DNA of 64,000 nucleotides from Tetrapyrgos nigripes (GCA_013368315.1 JAACJM010000143.1:62001-126000), one strand, 5' to 3'. Counted from the stretch's first letter, positions 23,536 to 35,469 are shown. Notes: generated by a model from the sequence alone, not told the origin. Program-made: numbers and translations.

Positions 23536-25967
23536 ATGTTAAAAGGCCCGCCTTGCCAACTTGCTCTGCCAAAAGATGCCAGTACTAGAGTGAATGATAA
23601 CAAACAAATGCACATAGATCTTAATGCTACCAATGCAGAAATGTTACAGGTCCAAATCTATGGTGAAGGTAAGGCATTTACTATTTCAGTCAGTTCTGAA
23701 TGAATATGCCATGAACTTTATCATTCTTTCTATAGGTTTTTTTTCCAAAGTCAAGGGAAAGACTGGTGACAGTCAATCACTTCAGAATCTGAACATCTCA
23801 CATGGTATGTACTATGTGAACTCATCTTAATGTAAAATAGTGTCTGAATGGGTTTATAGCTGGGCATATCACTCAAAATAATGCACCTTTGACTGTTCAA
23901 CCCCACTCTACTGCATCAGCACCACAGGAACCAATTCATAAAATGACTGTCATAGCCCCACCAGCTCCACCCCGCCCCACCAATCAAGCAGTATATCCTG
24001 TAGATCTTACAGATCCTGCTCGTCTGACTGCATTCGTGCCACTTGAACCCCAGCCAGCACCTGAGTGTCGTCACAACAATGACCTCAATGTTCTATTCAC
24101 CCGTGTTGACCTGCTTGAAGGTGGATTTTGGAACGGTTTCCCAAATGGAAGATTTGCCATTGACCTGGACCACTCTACTTTTACTGCACATAAAAATCTT
24201 GCAGTTCAGTGGGCTACACGGGGCACCACTGGAGCCAATGGCAAGAATGGTCAAAGTTTTACAGTGAATGGTGAAACAATATCTCATGGGAGAGAGAGCT
24301 ATAAGCAATGCCTTGGTATACTCCAGTGCAAAAATGAGCATTGCAAGATCATCACTCGACCTAAAATACAAGCTAAAATCCTGGAAAAGCAGATAAATAC
24401 AGCTCAGTGCCAGTGTGGTGCCTCACTCACATATTTCCCTTGTGAATCCCGTTCCTACCTCATTGAATATGGTCAGGTTGGCAAAGATATCTCCACTTGT
24501 AAATATCGATACATTAATGGTGAACCCCACAACCACCCCAGGCTTCCCTATGTCAAACATCTGACAGCAAAAGAGGCTGAAGATACCCGAGAGCATGTTG
24601 GAAATAACCTTGATAAAACCCCCTTGGAGGCATATGAAGGTGGCAAAAACTTGGATGGTCCAACACCACCAGCACCACAACTTGCACAGGCCTTGAACAA
24701 CATTGATACTTATCGATATCAGACCAATAAATATAAAAAAGAGGCAAAATCAGAAGTTGGATCATCATTTATCAGGTGACTGTGAAGGTCGACGAGCAAT
24801 CAGGGTATGTATCTTATACTTCCAGTAGTTTCTGAATGGTCTAATAACTTCTTCAGCTGGGCAAATTTACCCAAACACATGAGGAGCGTGATCCACAGGA
24901 TGTTGCGACTGATTGGCAAGCCTGTCCCTATAATACAGAAGTTGACCGGGCATTGTACAAGCACAAGGCTGCTCTTCAGGACATTCTGGTTCACACAATT
25001 AACTCCGACTTTTCAAAACTGTCTGTGGCAATTGTCCCTGCCCTCGCTCTATATCTCGAAAACAACACCTTGGGATACACATTGCCTGAAAGTTACATTG
25101 CCCTCACAAAGAAGTTTGGACATCCTTGTCCATCATACTTTACAGGCGGGATCACAACAGATGATAGGGCTTGCATTTTGAACTGGATTCACAAAAATGT
25201 TTTTTCAATTGGAACACTGTTAAAGGCTTCTGATTTTGATCTATGTCTTGCACATGCCCGTACTCTCTTTTTAGCTCACTCTCAACATGAAACGTTTCTC
25301 AAACATGTTGAACAAGGATTATCTGACCAGGGTATAGAATCTTCAATTATTCAACAGGCATGGCAGCAGCTGGTAGATTTCAATGGGAAGACTGTGGATG
25401 GAAAGGTTGAGATAGAAAGAGCAGATGTTGATAAAGAAGCACTCATGATATTGGAAGCATTTATGTTTGATAGATCAGCCAGAGCTGGCAAAGCAGGAAG
25501 GGAGCAATGGGGTCCAGATGTTGGCCCTCCAGAGGATCTGTGGTGGCCTTATGATGGTCCAGAAAAATATGCACCTGACCTCTGCCATGCTACAGAATCT
25601 GACCTTGTGGTACAGTGACATTTCTTTTGTTATTACAAGTTTCTTTCTAATCATTTTTCAGGAAAGTGAACGTTGCAAGGCTATACGGGAAAAGATTGAA
25701 GCAGAAAGAAAGGCAGAGCAAGTAGAGAAGGAGAAGAATGCACCTCCCAGACCCAGACCAAGGCGATTGACCAAAGAGCAAGGCTTAAACAGGTCAAAAA
25801 AGGCCTTACAGGAAGCTGGACTTCTAAAGGAGGAAATCACTCCAAAGCCAGCAGAACCTCACCAGCCCCATCAATCAGCTGGATATAAGCGCAGACATGG
25901 TGCAGAAAAGGGAAGCGAGACAAAAGATGGAAACCAATCTAAGAAACCACGGAGGCAGAGAAAATAG
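23536..25967 (+). CDS. GCM/WRKY-type zinc-finger protein carried by the transposon
   Basis: My model has exons 23536-23668, 23736-23804, 23860-24804, 24857-25609 and 25662-25967; introns are 51-67 bp. Exon 3 holds a Cys/His cluster typical of the WRKY-GCM1 superfamily: SYKQCLGILQCKNEHCK, then AQCQCGASLTYFPCES, then NGEPHNHPRLP. In animals and in transposons such domains bind DNA. Later exons encode a helical region and a basic, Lys/Arg-rich tail (KPRRQRK at the end), likely nuclear. One problem: the frame of exon 3 meets TGA at 24777, while the exon that joins cleanly to 24857 is one base out, so a frameshift lies near the A-run at about 24735 or I have missed an intron. The gene could supply the DNA-binding factor for the element. 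Confidence 0.6.
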
Positions 25968-27162
25968 TCTCTTTACAGATTTAATTGGCTATTATCTCCA
26001 CTCCTGTCCAATTCTAGGCAGAAATCTGGCACAGTTTAAGTATGTAATGTAATTTCATAACTCCAGTTCCCAACTGTAATTTAGTGTCAGAATAGTCTTA
26101 CATATCTTATTCTGCCTCCAGTTCCCAACTGTAATTTAGCATCAGCATCAGAAGAGTAGTCTGTTACACTGTGACTCTTCCTCACTTTATTATTTCCCTC
26201 TTCCTTTGACATTTACAAGTCTTCCAAGTACCTATCTTATTCTGCACTCCTTCATATATTGTAGATACTTAGTGCTTATTGTAGATATTTACTTCAGTTC
26301 CAAAATGTAACTTAGCATCAGAATAGTAGTCTGTTACACCTCTGTGGCTTTTTGTTCTTCTAGCTGTTGTTTCAATTCACAAAGATATGAGTCTGAATGC
26401 CACTCTACAAGGGCACCAAGAAGCTGCAACAAAGGTGAACATATATATATGATTCAACTGACAAGACAACATACCTTGACATCATCTCTATGCAGTTTCC
26501 AAGGCCTCCCTCGAAGTTCCTTGACTCGGAGACGGTGTACATGTCCATGGTAGTGATAATACTTGTACAGTTGTTATATTGATTGTTTGGGAACCCCTGA
26601 GTAATAAGCAACCTTGGAGAGAGGTAGATGATGTCCTAGGTGAATAAGAGTGTGTCGCAGAGCGTCTGAAAGTGGCTGGCCGCGAACCATGATGGTGGTA
26701 GAGGAACAAAGCAGAAGTTGATGACATGTGGAATAGCGGGCTGCAATTATCTGTGACTAGGGCATTGTTCTCACTTTAGCTGCTTCCTAGATCCCTGCAT
26801 AAACTCCCTTGGATTTGCTAGACAGCCTTAGCTTGCCTGTACTCCCCGCAGATATCACACATCTGCTCAGATACAGTAGAGGGAGCCCAAAAAGTGAGTA
26901 TGACAACAAGTGTATCACAGGTCTAGCTATGTACACCATACCCTAGAGACGCTGAAATAATGTTGTTTTGTGCTAAAAATGAAGGCAAAAGGTGGGGAAA
27001 TGAGTGAGCTGCAGCTCTCACAAAACCGAGCCCAAAAACTCGAAAATCAACCAAAGTGATGCGCGAACTTTTTCGAAAACGGCAATAACTTGGTATTATT
27101 TCTACTACAGGGTCATTAACTGCCACAAGCAAGTGTCTGATGTGACTATCTACCTTTACTTA

Positions 27163-27258
27163 AGGTGTCTGCAAGGTGTCTGCAGGGTGTCTGCAGGGTG
27201 TCTGCATGTGGCTGTGCACGTGCAGACACCCTGCAGACACCCTGCAGACACCCTTCCC
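27163..27258. repeat. Inverted subterminal repeat cluster
   Basis: Four GGTGTCTGCA words are followed by a short spacer and three CTGCAGACACC words, giving a strong hairpin. The words match those at the transposon ends. Confidence 0.8.
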
Positions 27259-27750
27259 AAAAATTACAATGAGTACAAATTATCTTGAAGTTATTATAAT
27301 GTATTATCTTGTAGAAACATGCTCAGACATGAGCCAAATACTACCAATTGTTTGATATAATAGGATATTCAAAGATGAGTAGTGAAATGCAGGTAGCAAG
27401 CATCTCAAAGCATTATGAGACATCTTGAGTGTCCTTGCTTTACAGATTCACACTGATATACACCCATGAGAATGTATAGATACTCTCCTGATATCTTGAA
27501 TAGAGAAAATCTGTAAGAATGTTTCAGGAAAAAATCTGTGGCTGTGCTTATAGTCCTTTTTTTGAAGATTTTTACACTCTGTGTACAGCTAATACACAAC
27601 TTTAAAATCATCCTGTAGGTCACATATATATATGGCATGGTACATATAGTCCTATACACTAATCTACAATGCTATGCGAAGGGTGTCTGCAGCCTTGCAG
27701 GGTGTCTGCACGGGGTGTCTGCAGATTTACCTATACCGGATGAACCCACG

Positions 27751-29256
27751 ACCGCAATAAGGCCTACAGCCGTTGACGCCTGTTAGTCTCTCTTTTCTTC
27801 TCCTATCTCTTCAATAAGAGAAAAAAAGAGAGAAGCTCTTCAATAGAGAAGAAAAGGAAGACCCATATACTAGTAGAGCAACTCCGAAATCGTTGAGATG
27901 AAAGTGGTAGAAGTCTGCTCCGAGTCGGCTGCAGATCAGTATAAAGACGTTTTACCATGGAAAGGACCGGCAGCACACATCAACGAGAAGACAGAGGGCT
28001 CATGAATTCTCCAAGGCAATGTTCGAGTGCATTTCGCGACATTCGCAGTGCTGCAAAGGCTGCAAAGGGTGTTTGAGAGCAAGTGGAGACGGTCACATGG
28101 ATTTGACATCCTCGACTTAAAGACTTGATTCGTATTAGCAAGGAGTAGACGAATGGCTAAATTCTACTACTACTACTACTACTACTACTATTTATACGAG
28201 ATACCCCCCTTTTCGTTCATCCCTGTTTATCGAGCCTACATGTTTACTCATCCAGCCTAATGATGTCATGGATGTACCTCCGGAATCGTGGCTTGTCATA
28301 TAGTTTATTGTGGCGCTATTCTTACTTCCTCTCGCGTTCGTATCATACTCTCCTCCATTCCTGCTCTTGCTTATACCGAAGTTTGGTGTCCTCAGGCTCT
28401 TTTCTCGTTTGGACCGGCGCCGATGAAGCCCTCCATTTTTGGGTGTGAATGCTCCCTACCTCCTCAATGTGACCACTCCCGACGATTCTGTTCCTTGTTC
28501 TGGTCTATGGATAATGGCAAAGACCATTCCGACGTTCCAAAAGGCTGCGAAAGTCTCTATACCCATGTAGGTACAAATTTCGACGCGCTTCTCTGGTTCT
28601 ACCTCCATCATTTTTCCCCAGGAGTCCGAAGAAAAGTCCGCTGATCCCGAAGTACCGTGTCTTACCCTGAGGGGAGGCTAGAGCGATTACTTTTTTTCCT
28701 GCTGGTGAAGCTGATGCGGAGCATGATGTAAAGAGTGACGAGGTTGACGGGGATATGATAGATCTTCTCATTTCTTTTCGCGTCTGCCAAACACTTGGCT
28801 CATCACCAAGTAATTTTGTTCGTTGGGGAACTTCACTACTGGAGGATAAGTACGATAAAAGCACAGAATAGAGTAGACCGGCTTGAATTTCGGACGAAGT
28901 CTAGAATGGCGTTTTAAGGGTACATATTGTACTCATTCACATTTCTGCTTCGGAACGACCAGTCCGCATAGGACAGTATTCCTTCGTAATACAGTGGTGT
29001 CTGCCTTCAGTACCAAATCAATATTGGTATCCCATAAGCTTAACTATAATTAAGAGAAAAGGATATGTGGGTAGTAATGAGATGGGTATGTAGTATAGAC
29101 ATATGACGGTGAACCGCAACGTCAGTGCCTGGAGGTGTGGTTGGTGTAGTTGACTCGGCATGAAGAACTTAGACAGAAATGAGTCTGGTCATCAGCTGGG
29201 TGACTGAAACATACAGAGAGAAGCGACTTACTTGGAAGACCAGCCTGTCCCTTGGA
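27751..29256. other. Spacer with a trinucleotide microsatellite
   Basis: A run of CTA/TAC triplets lies at about 28167-28191. Frames at 28288-28644 and 28505-28864 show no recognised domain. No gene is called. Confidence 0.45.
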
Positions 29257-29705
29257 TTAAGAGTCCTCCTGAATGTATTTGGCCACTGGTTGGCGCATCC
29301 TTGGATAAAGCCACTGCGGTTTTGCGATATTGGTGAGCAGAGAGAGCATGAATACATAAAGTAGAAGCGTACCTGGGATACCAAAATTGCCAGACCATGG
29401 AATACTAACCAAGTCAACCTTCCTCCAAATCTCAGGCCGCCCGAGTTTGCACCATAATTCCTTCAGGACATGTTTGTTGAGAGTTGCTTTTGGAGGCTGA
29501 CCATCGGAGGACGGTAGGACGTCAAGAAGATAGAGATAGCGTGGCGAACCATCTTGCGCTTGTAATTCGAGAATCAAACTGTCGACCCCCCGAGCCGCCC
29601 AGGACCGACGAAAGGCATAAGCAGGGTCGCGTACACAGGTTCTTTCCACGAAGTCATCTCCAAGGTAGTGTCGGGCAAGCTTGTCGAGCTGATCTAAAGT
29701 AAGAA
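29257..29705 (-). pseudogene. Partner protein copy 3, 5'-truncated
   Basis: The frame reads LTLDQLDKLARHYLGDDF, then RDPAYAF, then YLYLLDVLPSSDGQPPKAT, IWRKVDLVSIPWSG, an intron-like GTACGC...CAG at the same place as in copy 1, and PQWLYPRM near the end. The first about 20 residues seen in copy 2 are missing: similarity stops at about 29706, exactly where the G-rich block starts. No start codon remains in the expected place. No intact nuclease gene lies beside it; a nuclease remnant in the divergent orientation lies 8 kb away at 38073. Confidence 0.7.
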
Positions 29706-29706
29706 C

Positions 29707-31329
29707 CTTAGGGTTACTAGGGGGGTCCCAGGGTTGGGTAGGGTTTTAGCCTAGGGTTGGCAGCCAGGGTTGGAGCAGGGTTGAGGGAGGGCAGGGTTGA
29801 GAGCAGGTTTGAGGCAGGGTTGGGAGCAGGTTTGAGTCAGGGTTGAGGGCAGGGTTGAGAGCAGGTTTGAGGCAGGGTTGAGAGCAGGATTGAGAACAGG
29901 GCTGAGGCAGGGTTGAGGCAGGGTTGAGAGCAGGGTTCAGTGCAGGCTTTGGAGCAGGGTTGAGGCAGAGTTGAGGCAGGACAAGGCGATTGAGGCAGGG
30001 TTGAGAGCAGAGTTGTGAGCAGAGTTGAGAGAAGAGTTGAGGCAGAGTTGAGGCAGAGTGGAGACAGGGTTGGTTGAGGCAGGGTTGAGGCAGAGTTGAG
30101 GTTGTGCTCCAGGGTTGAGAGCAGTTGGGAAGATGGAGGCAGGGGTTAGGAAGATAGAGGGTTTGTTGAAGGGTGTGTGCCTATGGTCTTTGGAATCTTC
30201 AGTGAATGCATGGATATTGAATGGTGTGTCACAAAAATGTCTATGACCTGGTCGAAGAATGCGCTTGCCAGATGGTTAGAACACAGGGTGTCACACAGTC
30301 AAATTCCTGAGAATACTTATGTAGCCTATAAAACTGTACTCTTCAGCCCATATAGCTATACTGGTCTACAACCTGGTCGAATGCATTCGGGCTGCCCAGC
30401 ATGGAAGATGGAGCAGAGGTAGAGGTGATAGAGGTGATGTGCAGGTTGAATGATCATATGGCATGTCTCTCAAAGGTCTGAGACCTGGTCGAAGAAGAGT
30501 GTGAACCTGGCCCCTATAGCAATACCAATTGCAACATATATAGATCTCTACGACCCGGTTGAATGCATGGGTTGTCAGTAGATTGGGATTGACACACCGA
30601 AAAGTATAGAAGAGTATGTCAGTGAGCCAACATTCCAACCTGGTCAAAGAGTGGGTGCCTGCATGGGTGCAGCATGACATTTCCAACCAAAATGGCCTTG
30701 GTATCTGACAAACACTTCGACCAGGTCGAAGAGTTGATCAACCAATGAGCCGTATACTCCCATAAGAGTTATAACATATTAATCTTGGGAGTATTCAGTG
30801 TCTCTCAAAGCTCTACGACTGGGTCGAAGAATGCAATCGCCAGAATGGCTAGAACACAGTGTATTACACAGTCAAATTCTGGGGAATACTTATGTAGCCT
30901 ATAAAACTGTACTATTCCACTCATATAGCTATACAGGTCGCAGGTGATACTCCGATATATCAATGTGGTGGGACTCTTCCATGGCTACGACCTGGTCGAA
31001 GCATGCAACGCATATACATAAGTCACAGACATGTTGAGTTCTAGATTAAAAGCAGGGTTGAGGTTGAGAGCAGGGTTTGGAGGCTTTACAGAGTCAGCGG
31101 GTATAGCTATACAGGTTACAACACATACAGATGTCTATGACTGACTTGGTCAAGTGGATGAAGGATACTTTAGAAGATATGCGCTATGAAGACTCGAAGG
31201 AATGATTGCTGAAATTGCCAGAGTTGAGGTGAGACACACATTACGACCTGGTCGAAGGATCTGTGATCTCAGGAATTGTCAGTGAATGACTTTCTCTCAA
31301 AGGTCTACAACCAGGTATTTCGCACAAGA
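29707..31329 (+). repeat. Composite repeat A: G-rich head plus CGACCTGGTCG palindrome tail
   Basis: The head (29707 to about 30180) starts CTTAGGGTTACTAGGGGGG and is built from AGGGTTGAGGC/AGGGTTGGG words with G on this strand. The tail (30240-31320) has about ten spaced copies of a palindrome close to CGACCTGGTCGAAG, at about 30245, 30369, 30482, 30551, 30636, 30716, 30816, 30988, 31143 and 31244. Intervening sequence is also partly repeated: ATACTTATGTAGCCTATAAA occurs in both 30300-30370 and 30880-30945. No coding signal fits. Confidence 0.8.
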
Positions 31330-34300
31330 TGGGAGACTTAGGGTTATAGGGAGGTTCGTAGGGTTCGATTAGGGTTCGAGCCTAGGGTCGGCTTACAGGG
31401 TTGGGCAGGGTTGGGCCTAGGGTCGGCTTACAGGGTTGGGCAGGGTTGGGCCTAGGGTCGGCTTACAGGGTTGGGTAGGGTTGGGCCTAGGGTCGGCTTA
31501 CAGGGTTGGGTAGGGTTGGGCAGGGTTGGGCCTAGGGTCGGCTTACAGGGTTGGGCAGGGTTGGGCCTAGGGTCGGCTTACAGGGTTGGGTAGGGTTGGG
31601 CCTAGGGTCGGCTTACAGGGTTGGGTAGGGTCAGGCAGGGTTGAGCAGAGTTGGGCAGAGTTGGGTAGGGTCGGGCAGGGTTGAGTGGGCAGGGTTGGGC
31701 AGGGTTGGGCAGGGTGAGGCTTGTAGGGTTGGGCAGGGTTGGGTGGGCAGGGTTGGGTTTCCTTGGGTTGGGATTGGTTGGACTTGGGTTGGATGTGTCT
31801 GTGAATGTCCGAGACATTCACGTCCAAGACGTTCATATACACAGATGCATTGAAATACACATCTGTGCATGTGAGCGTCCGAGACGTTCACATATACAGA
31901 TGTGAAATCTACATCTATGTATGTGAGTGTCCGAGACGTTCATATACACAGATAGATCGACATCTATATGTGAACGTCTTGGACGCTCACATACATGGAT
32001 GCATTGATATCTATATGTGGGAACCTCAGAGTACATGTGAGCGTCCAAGACGTTCACATATGACATACACAGATGCATCCAGATGTTCTTGACTCGCATC
32101 CGAAACGTTTGTCCAAGACGTTCACACACCAAGTGTTCATCTCAGTAGATATATATATAAGTATTTGGATCCCAAGAAATCCCCCAAATCTTTTTAACAA
32201 GTAATCAACCAAACTTGTTGAAGTCAGAATTCATGGATGATATTAACTATATACCTGCTAAGTATATGTATGGGTTGCCTATCGACTTACACAACTGACA
32301 AGCGTCTAGGACGATGCCTTCTTGAAGGCCAAGAATCTCAGCTAATAAGTATGCCAAGTCAACTTCTTTTTTTAAGCCTGGGTAATGTTCGCCTCTGAGC
32401 AGCCTATCAAGCACTGGGGAAAGGGTAAGGACAAAAGTATATTAGGCTAAGTAGCAAAATTACAATGTACATAAATTTCTACTAGTAGTGATATAGACTA
32501 TTGAGAAACAACTTTCATTCTTGATTACACGAAGTTGTAGGTACTCTCTGAGTACAGAGAATACCCTCCAGAGAGTACCTACAGCTGGAGTTGCTCCACG
32601 AATTCGTGGAGCAATCCTTCCGGGAAATTGGTTGTGGGATGTAGTAGCGTCTTGGACGCTGGTGCGACGACAAAGTCGATTTTCGATTAATGGAAGGTGT
32701 AGACTCTCTCCGGAAGCAAAGAGAACCTTTAGCTGGAGTTGCTCCACGAATTCGTGGAGCAATCCTTCCGCGAAATTGGTTGTGGTGTGTAGTAGCGTCT
32801 TGGATGCTGGTGCGATGACAAAGTCGATTTTCGATTAATGGAAGGTGTAGACTCTCTCTGGAAGCAAAGAGAACCTTTAGCTGGAGTTGCTCCACGAATT
32901 TGTGGAGCAATCCTTCCGGGAAATTGGTTGTGGGGTGTAGTAGCGTCTTGGACGCTGGTGCGACGACAAAATCGATTTTTGATTAATGGAAGGTGTAGAC
33001 TCTCTCTGGAAGCAAAGAGAACCTTTAGCTGGAGCTGCTCCACGAATTCGTGGAGCAATCTTTCCGCGAAGTTGGTTGTGGGGTGTAGTAGTGTCTGGGA
33101 CGCTGGTGCGACGGCAAAGTCGATTTCGGATTAATTGAATGAGTAGATACTCTCTGGACTCAGAGAGCAGCCCTAAAGCGATTGCTCCTCGGATTCGGAG
33201 GGCAATCATTGAACGATTTTCAGTCGTGCGTGTGTAGAGCGTCTTGGACGCTGGCGAGACGCAGGAGGCCCATACTTGATTAGATTGAAGGTGTAGGTAC
33301 TCCTTCAACTGCAGAGTACAGAGAGCAACCTCGAAAACAATTGCTCCTCGGATTCGGAGAGCAACCGTTGAACGATTTTTAGTCGTTTGTGTGTAGAGCG
33401 TCTTGGACGCTGGCGAGAAGAACGAAGTACATTCTGGATTAAAAGAAGGTGTAGGTACTCTCTGAGTCCAGAGAGAACCTTCAGCTGGAGCTGCTCCTCA
33501 AATTCGTAGAGCAGTCTTTCCATGAAATTGGTTGTGGGGGTGTGTATAGCGTCTTGGACACTGGTGGAACTACAAAGTCGATTTTTGATTAATGGAAGGT
33601 GTAGACTCTTTCTGGACGCAGAGAGAACCTTTAGCTGGAGCTGCTCCACGAATTCGTGGAGCAATCTTTCCGCGAAGTTGGTTGTGGGGTGTAGTAGCGT
33701 CTGGGACGCTGGTGCGACGACAAAGTCGATTTCGGATTAATTGAATGAGTAGATACTCTCTGGACTCAGAGAGCAGCCCTAAAGCGATTGCTCCTCACAT
33801 TCGGAGGGCAATCGTTGAGCGATTTTCAGTCGTGCGTGTGTAGAGCGTCTTGGACGCTGGCGAGACGCAGGAGGCCCATACTTGATTAGATTGAAGGTGT
33901 AGGTACTCTTTCAACGGCAGAGTACAGAGAGCAACCTTGAAAACGATTGCTCCTCGGATTCGGAGAGCAACCATTGAACGATTTTTAGTCGTTCGTGTGT
34001 AGAGCGTCTCAGATGCTGGCGAGAAGAACGAAGTACATTCTGGATTAAAAGAAGGCGTAGGTACTCTCTGAGTCCAGAGAGAACCTTCAGCTGGAGCTGC
34101 TCCTCGAATTCGTAGAGCAGTCTTTCCGCGAAATTGGTTGTGGGGGTGTGTATAGCGTCTTGGACGCTGGTGCAACGACAAAGTCGATTTTCGATTAATA
34201 GAAGGTGTAGACTCTCCCTGGATGCAGAGAGAACCTTTAGCTGGAGCTCCTCCACGAATTCGTGGAGCAATCGTTGAACAATTTTTAGTCGTGCGGGTGT

Positions 34301-35040
34301 AGAGCGTCTTGGACGCTGGCGAGACGAAGGAGGCCCATACTTCATTAGATTGAAAGTGTAGGTACTCTCTCAGCTGAAGTTGCTCTCTGGATCCAGAGAG
34401 CAGCCTCGAAAGCGATTGCTCCTCAGATTCGGAGAGCAATCGTTGACCAATTTTTAGTCGCAGGGGTGTGCAGCGTCTTGGACGCTGGTGAGACGAAGGA
34501 AGTACATTCTGGATAAAAGAAGATGTATGTACTCTCTGGAGTAACAGAGAACACTCAAAAAGGAATGCTCCCTGGATTCGGAGAGTATTCGTTACCGGAT
34601 CTTTAGTCGTGCGGGTGTGGAGCGTCTTGGACGCTGACACGACGAAGGAAGCCCATTCCTGCTTGAATGAAGTTGTAGGTACTCTCTGGACTCAGAGAGA
34701 ACCTTCAGCTGGAGTTGCTCCTCGAATTCGTGGAGCACTCTTTCCGCGATTTTGGTTGGGGGGTTGTGTAGAAGCGTCTTGGACGCTGGCGTGGCGACAA
34801 AGTCAATTTTGGATTAATTAAACGACTAGATACTCTATAGACTCAGAGAGGAGCCTCGAAAGCGATTGCTCCTCGGATTCGGAGAGCAATCGTTGTGTGT
34901 AGAGCGTCTTGGACGCTGGCGAGAAGAAGGAAGTACATTCTGGATTAAAAGAAGGTGTAGGTACTCTCTGAGTCCAGAGAGAACCTTCAGCTGGAGCTGC
35001 TCCACGAATTCGTAGAGCAGTCTTTCCACGAAATTGGTTG
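31330..35040 (+). repeat. Composite repeat B1: G-rich head plus CGTC-N3-GACG palindrome tails
   Basis: The head (31330 to about 31790) begins CTTAGGGTTATAGGGAGG and repeats words such as CAGGGTTGGGCCTAGGG and GTCGGCTTACAGGG. A first tail (31800-32130) carries spaced palindromes such as GTGAGCGTCCGAGACG and GAACGTCTTGGACG. A short non-repeated stretch (32130-32500) follows, then a tandem array to about 35040. The long frames here (for example on the minus strand at 33795-34640) only mirror the repeats. A near copy lies at 50070-52996. Confidence 0.85.
32560..35040. repeat. Tandem array of about 148-bp units (16 units)
   Basis: The landmark GCGTCTTGGACGCTGG starts at about 32647, 32795, 32943, 33091, 33239, 33398, 33549, 33697, 33845, 34004, 34155, 34304, 34473, 34622, 34774 and 34904. 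Spacings are mostly 148-159 bp. Each unit holds several small palindromes, including GCTCCACGAATTCGTGGAGC (a perfect 20-base palindrome) and a CTCTCTGG...CAGAGAG stem. Confidence 0.85.
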
Positions 35041-35469
35041 TCTAAACAAAGTACAAGTTAGCGTAATTCAAGGCATGTTATAGAAGAGGAGGAAGAAGTG
35101 GATAATTTCCGACAAATATGCAAAGTGTCGAGGCTACTTTTCTGCTGCTCCAGGGTCGTCACTGCATACTCCTTTCCCCTCGACACTGCCGCATATATGA
35201 ATGGTTGAAGAAACACAGAAGTAATGGTGTGGAGGATAGTAGGGGAACGTACCATCAAAGGACATCCGGTGAAGGTAAAATGAAAGAAGGTGGTTCGACA
35301 CCTTATATACGAATTTTGTAAACACCACGTTCGTGGGAACCCCTGCCAAACCCAATGGTAAATATGAGTGGGGTCCTTTGTAAAGCCCTCACGCTCTCAG
35401 TTCTGGTCCAATTGCCAAAAAACTGCCAGATTTGGAAAGCCACAGGTCAGAAGGTGCGCCACATCACAT
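35041..35469. other. Spacer, no gene recognised
   Basis: No motif or repeat stands out between the array and the next duplicated block. Confidence 0.4.

Larger units (their letters stand above)
22924..27737. mobile_element. DNA transposon with CTGCAGACACC subterminal repeats and 13-bp target duplication
   Basis: The ends are inverted: GGTATCAGAAATCTGCAGAC at 22924 and, on the other strand, GGTATAGGTAAATCTGCAGA ending at 27737; the similarity runs on to about 36 bp. GGATGAACCCACG flanks both sides exactly (22911-22923 and 27738-27750), the mark of insertion. Several CTGCAGACACC repeats sit just inside the left end (22936-22982) and, inverted, inside the right end (27165-27255 and 27687-27722), a layout often used as transposase-binding sites. 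The only convincing gene inside is the GCM-type gene at 23536-25967; I recognise no standard transposase, so it may be non-autonomous or of a family I do not know. The 4.8-kb length is from the two flanking duplications. Confidence 0.75.

Noticed and set aside
31567..31860. Proline-rich frame (QPCPTLP...) on the minus strand
   Set aside because: It is the reverse of the G-rich head; the same holds for 50483-50776.
33795..34640. Long minus-strand frame (281 residues) in the array
   Set aside because: Its protein repeats with the DNA unit and matches other frames of the same array; it is a by-product of the satellite.
32560..35040. Regular repeats with spacers, CRISPR-like at first sight
   Set aside because: Units of about 148 bp repeat almost whole, with no unique spacers and no cas genes; the setting is a fungal genome.
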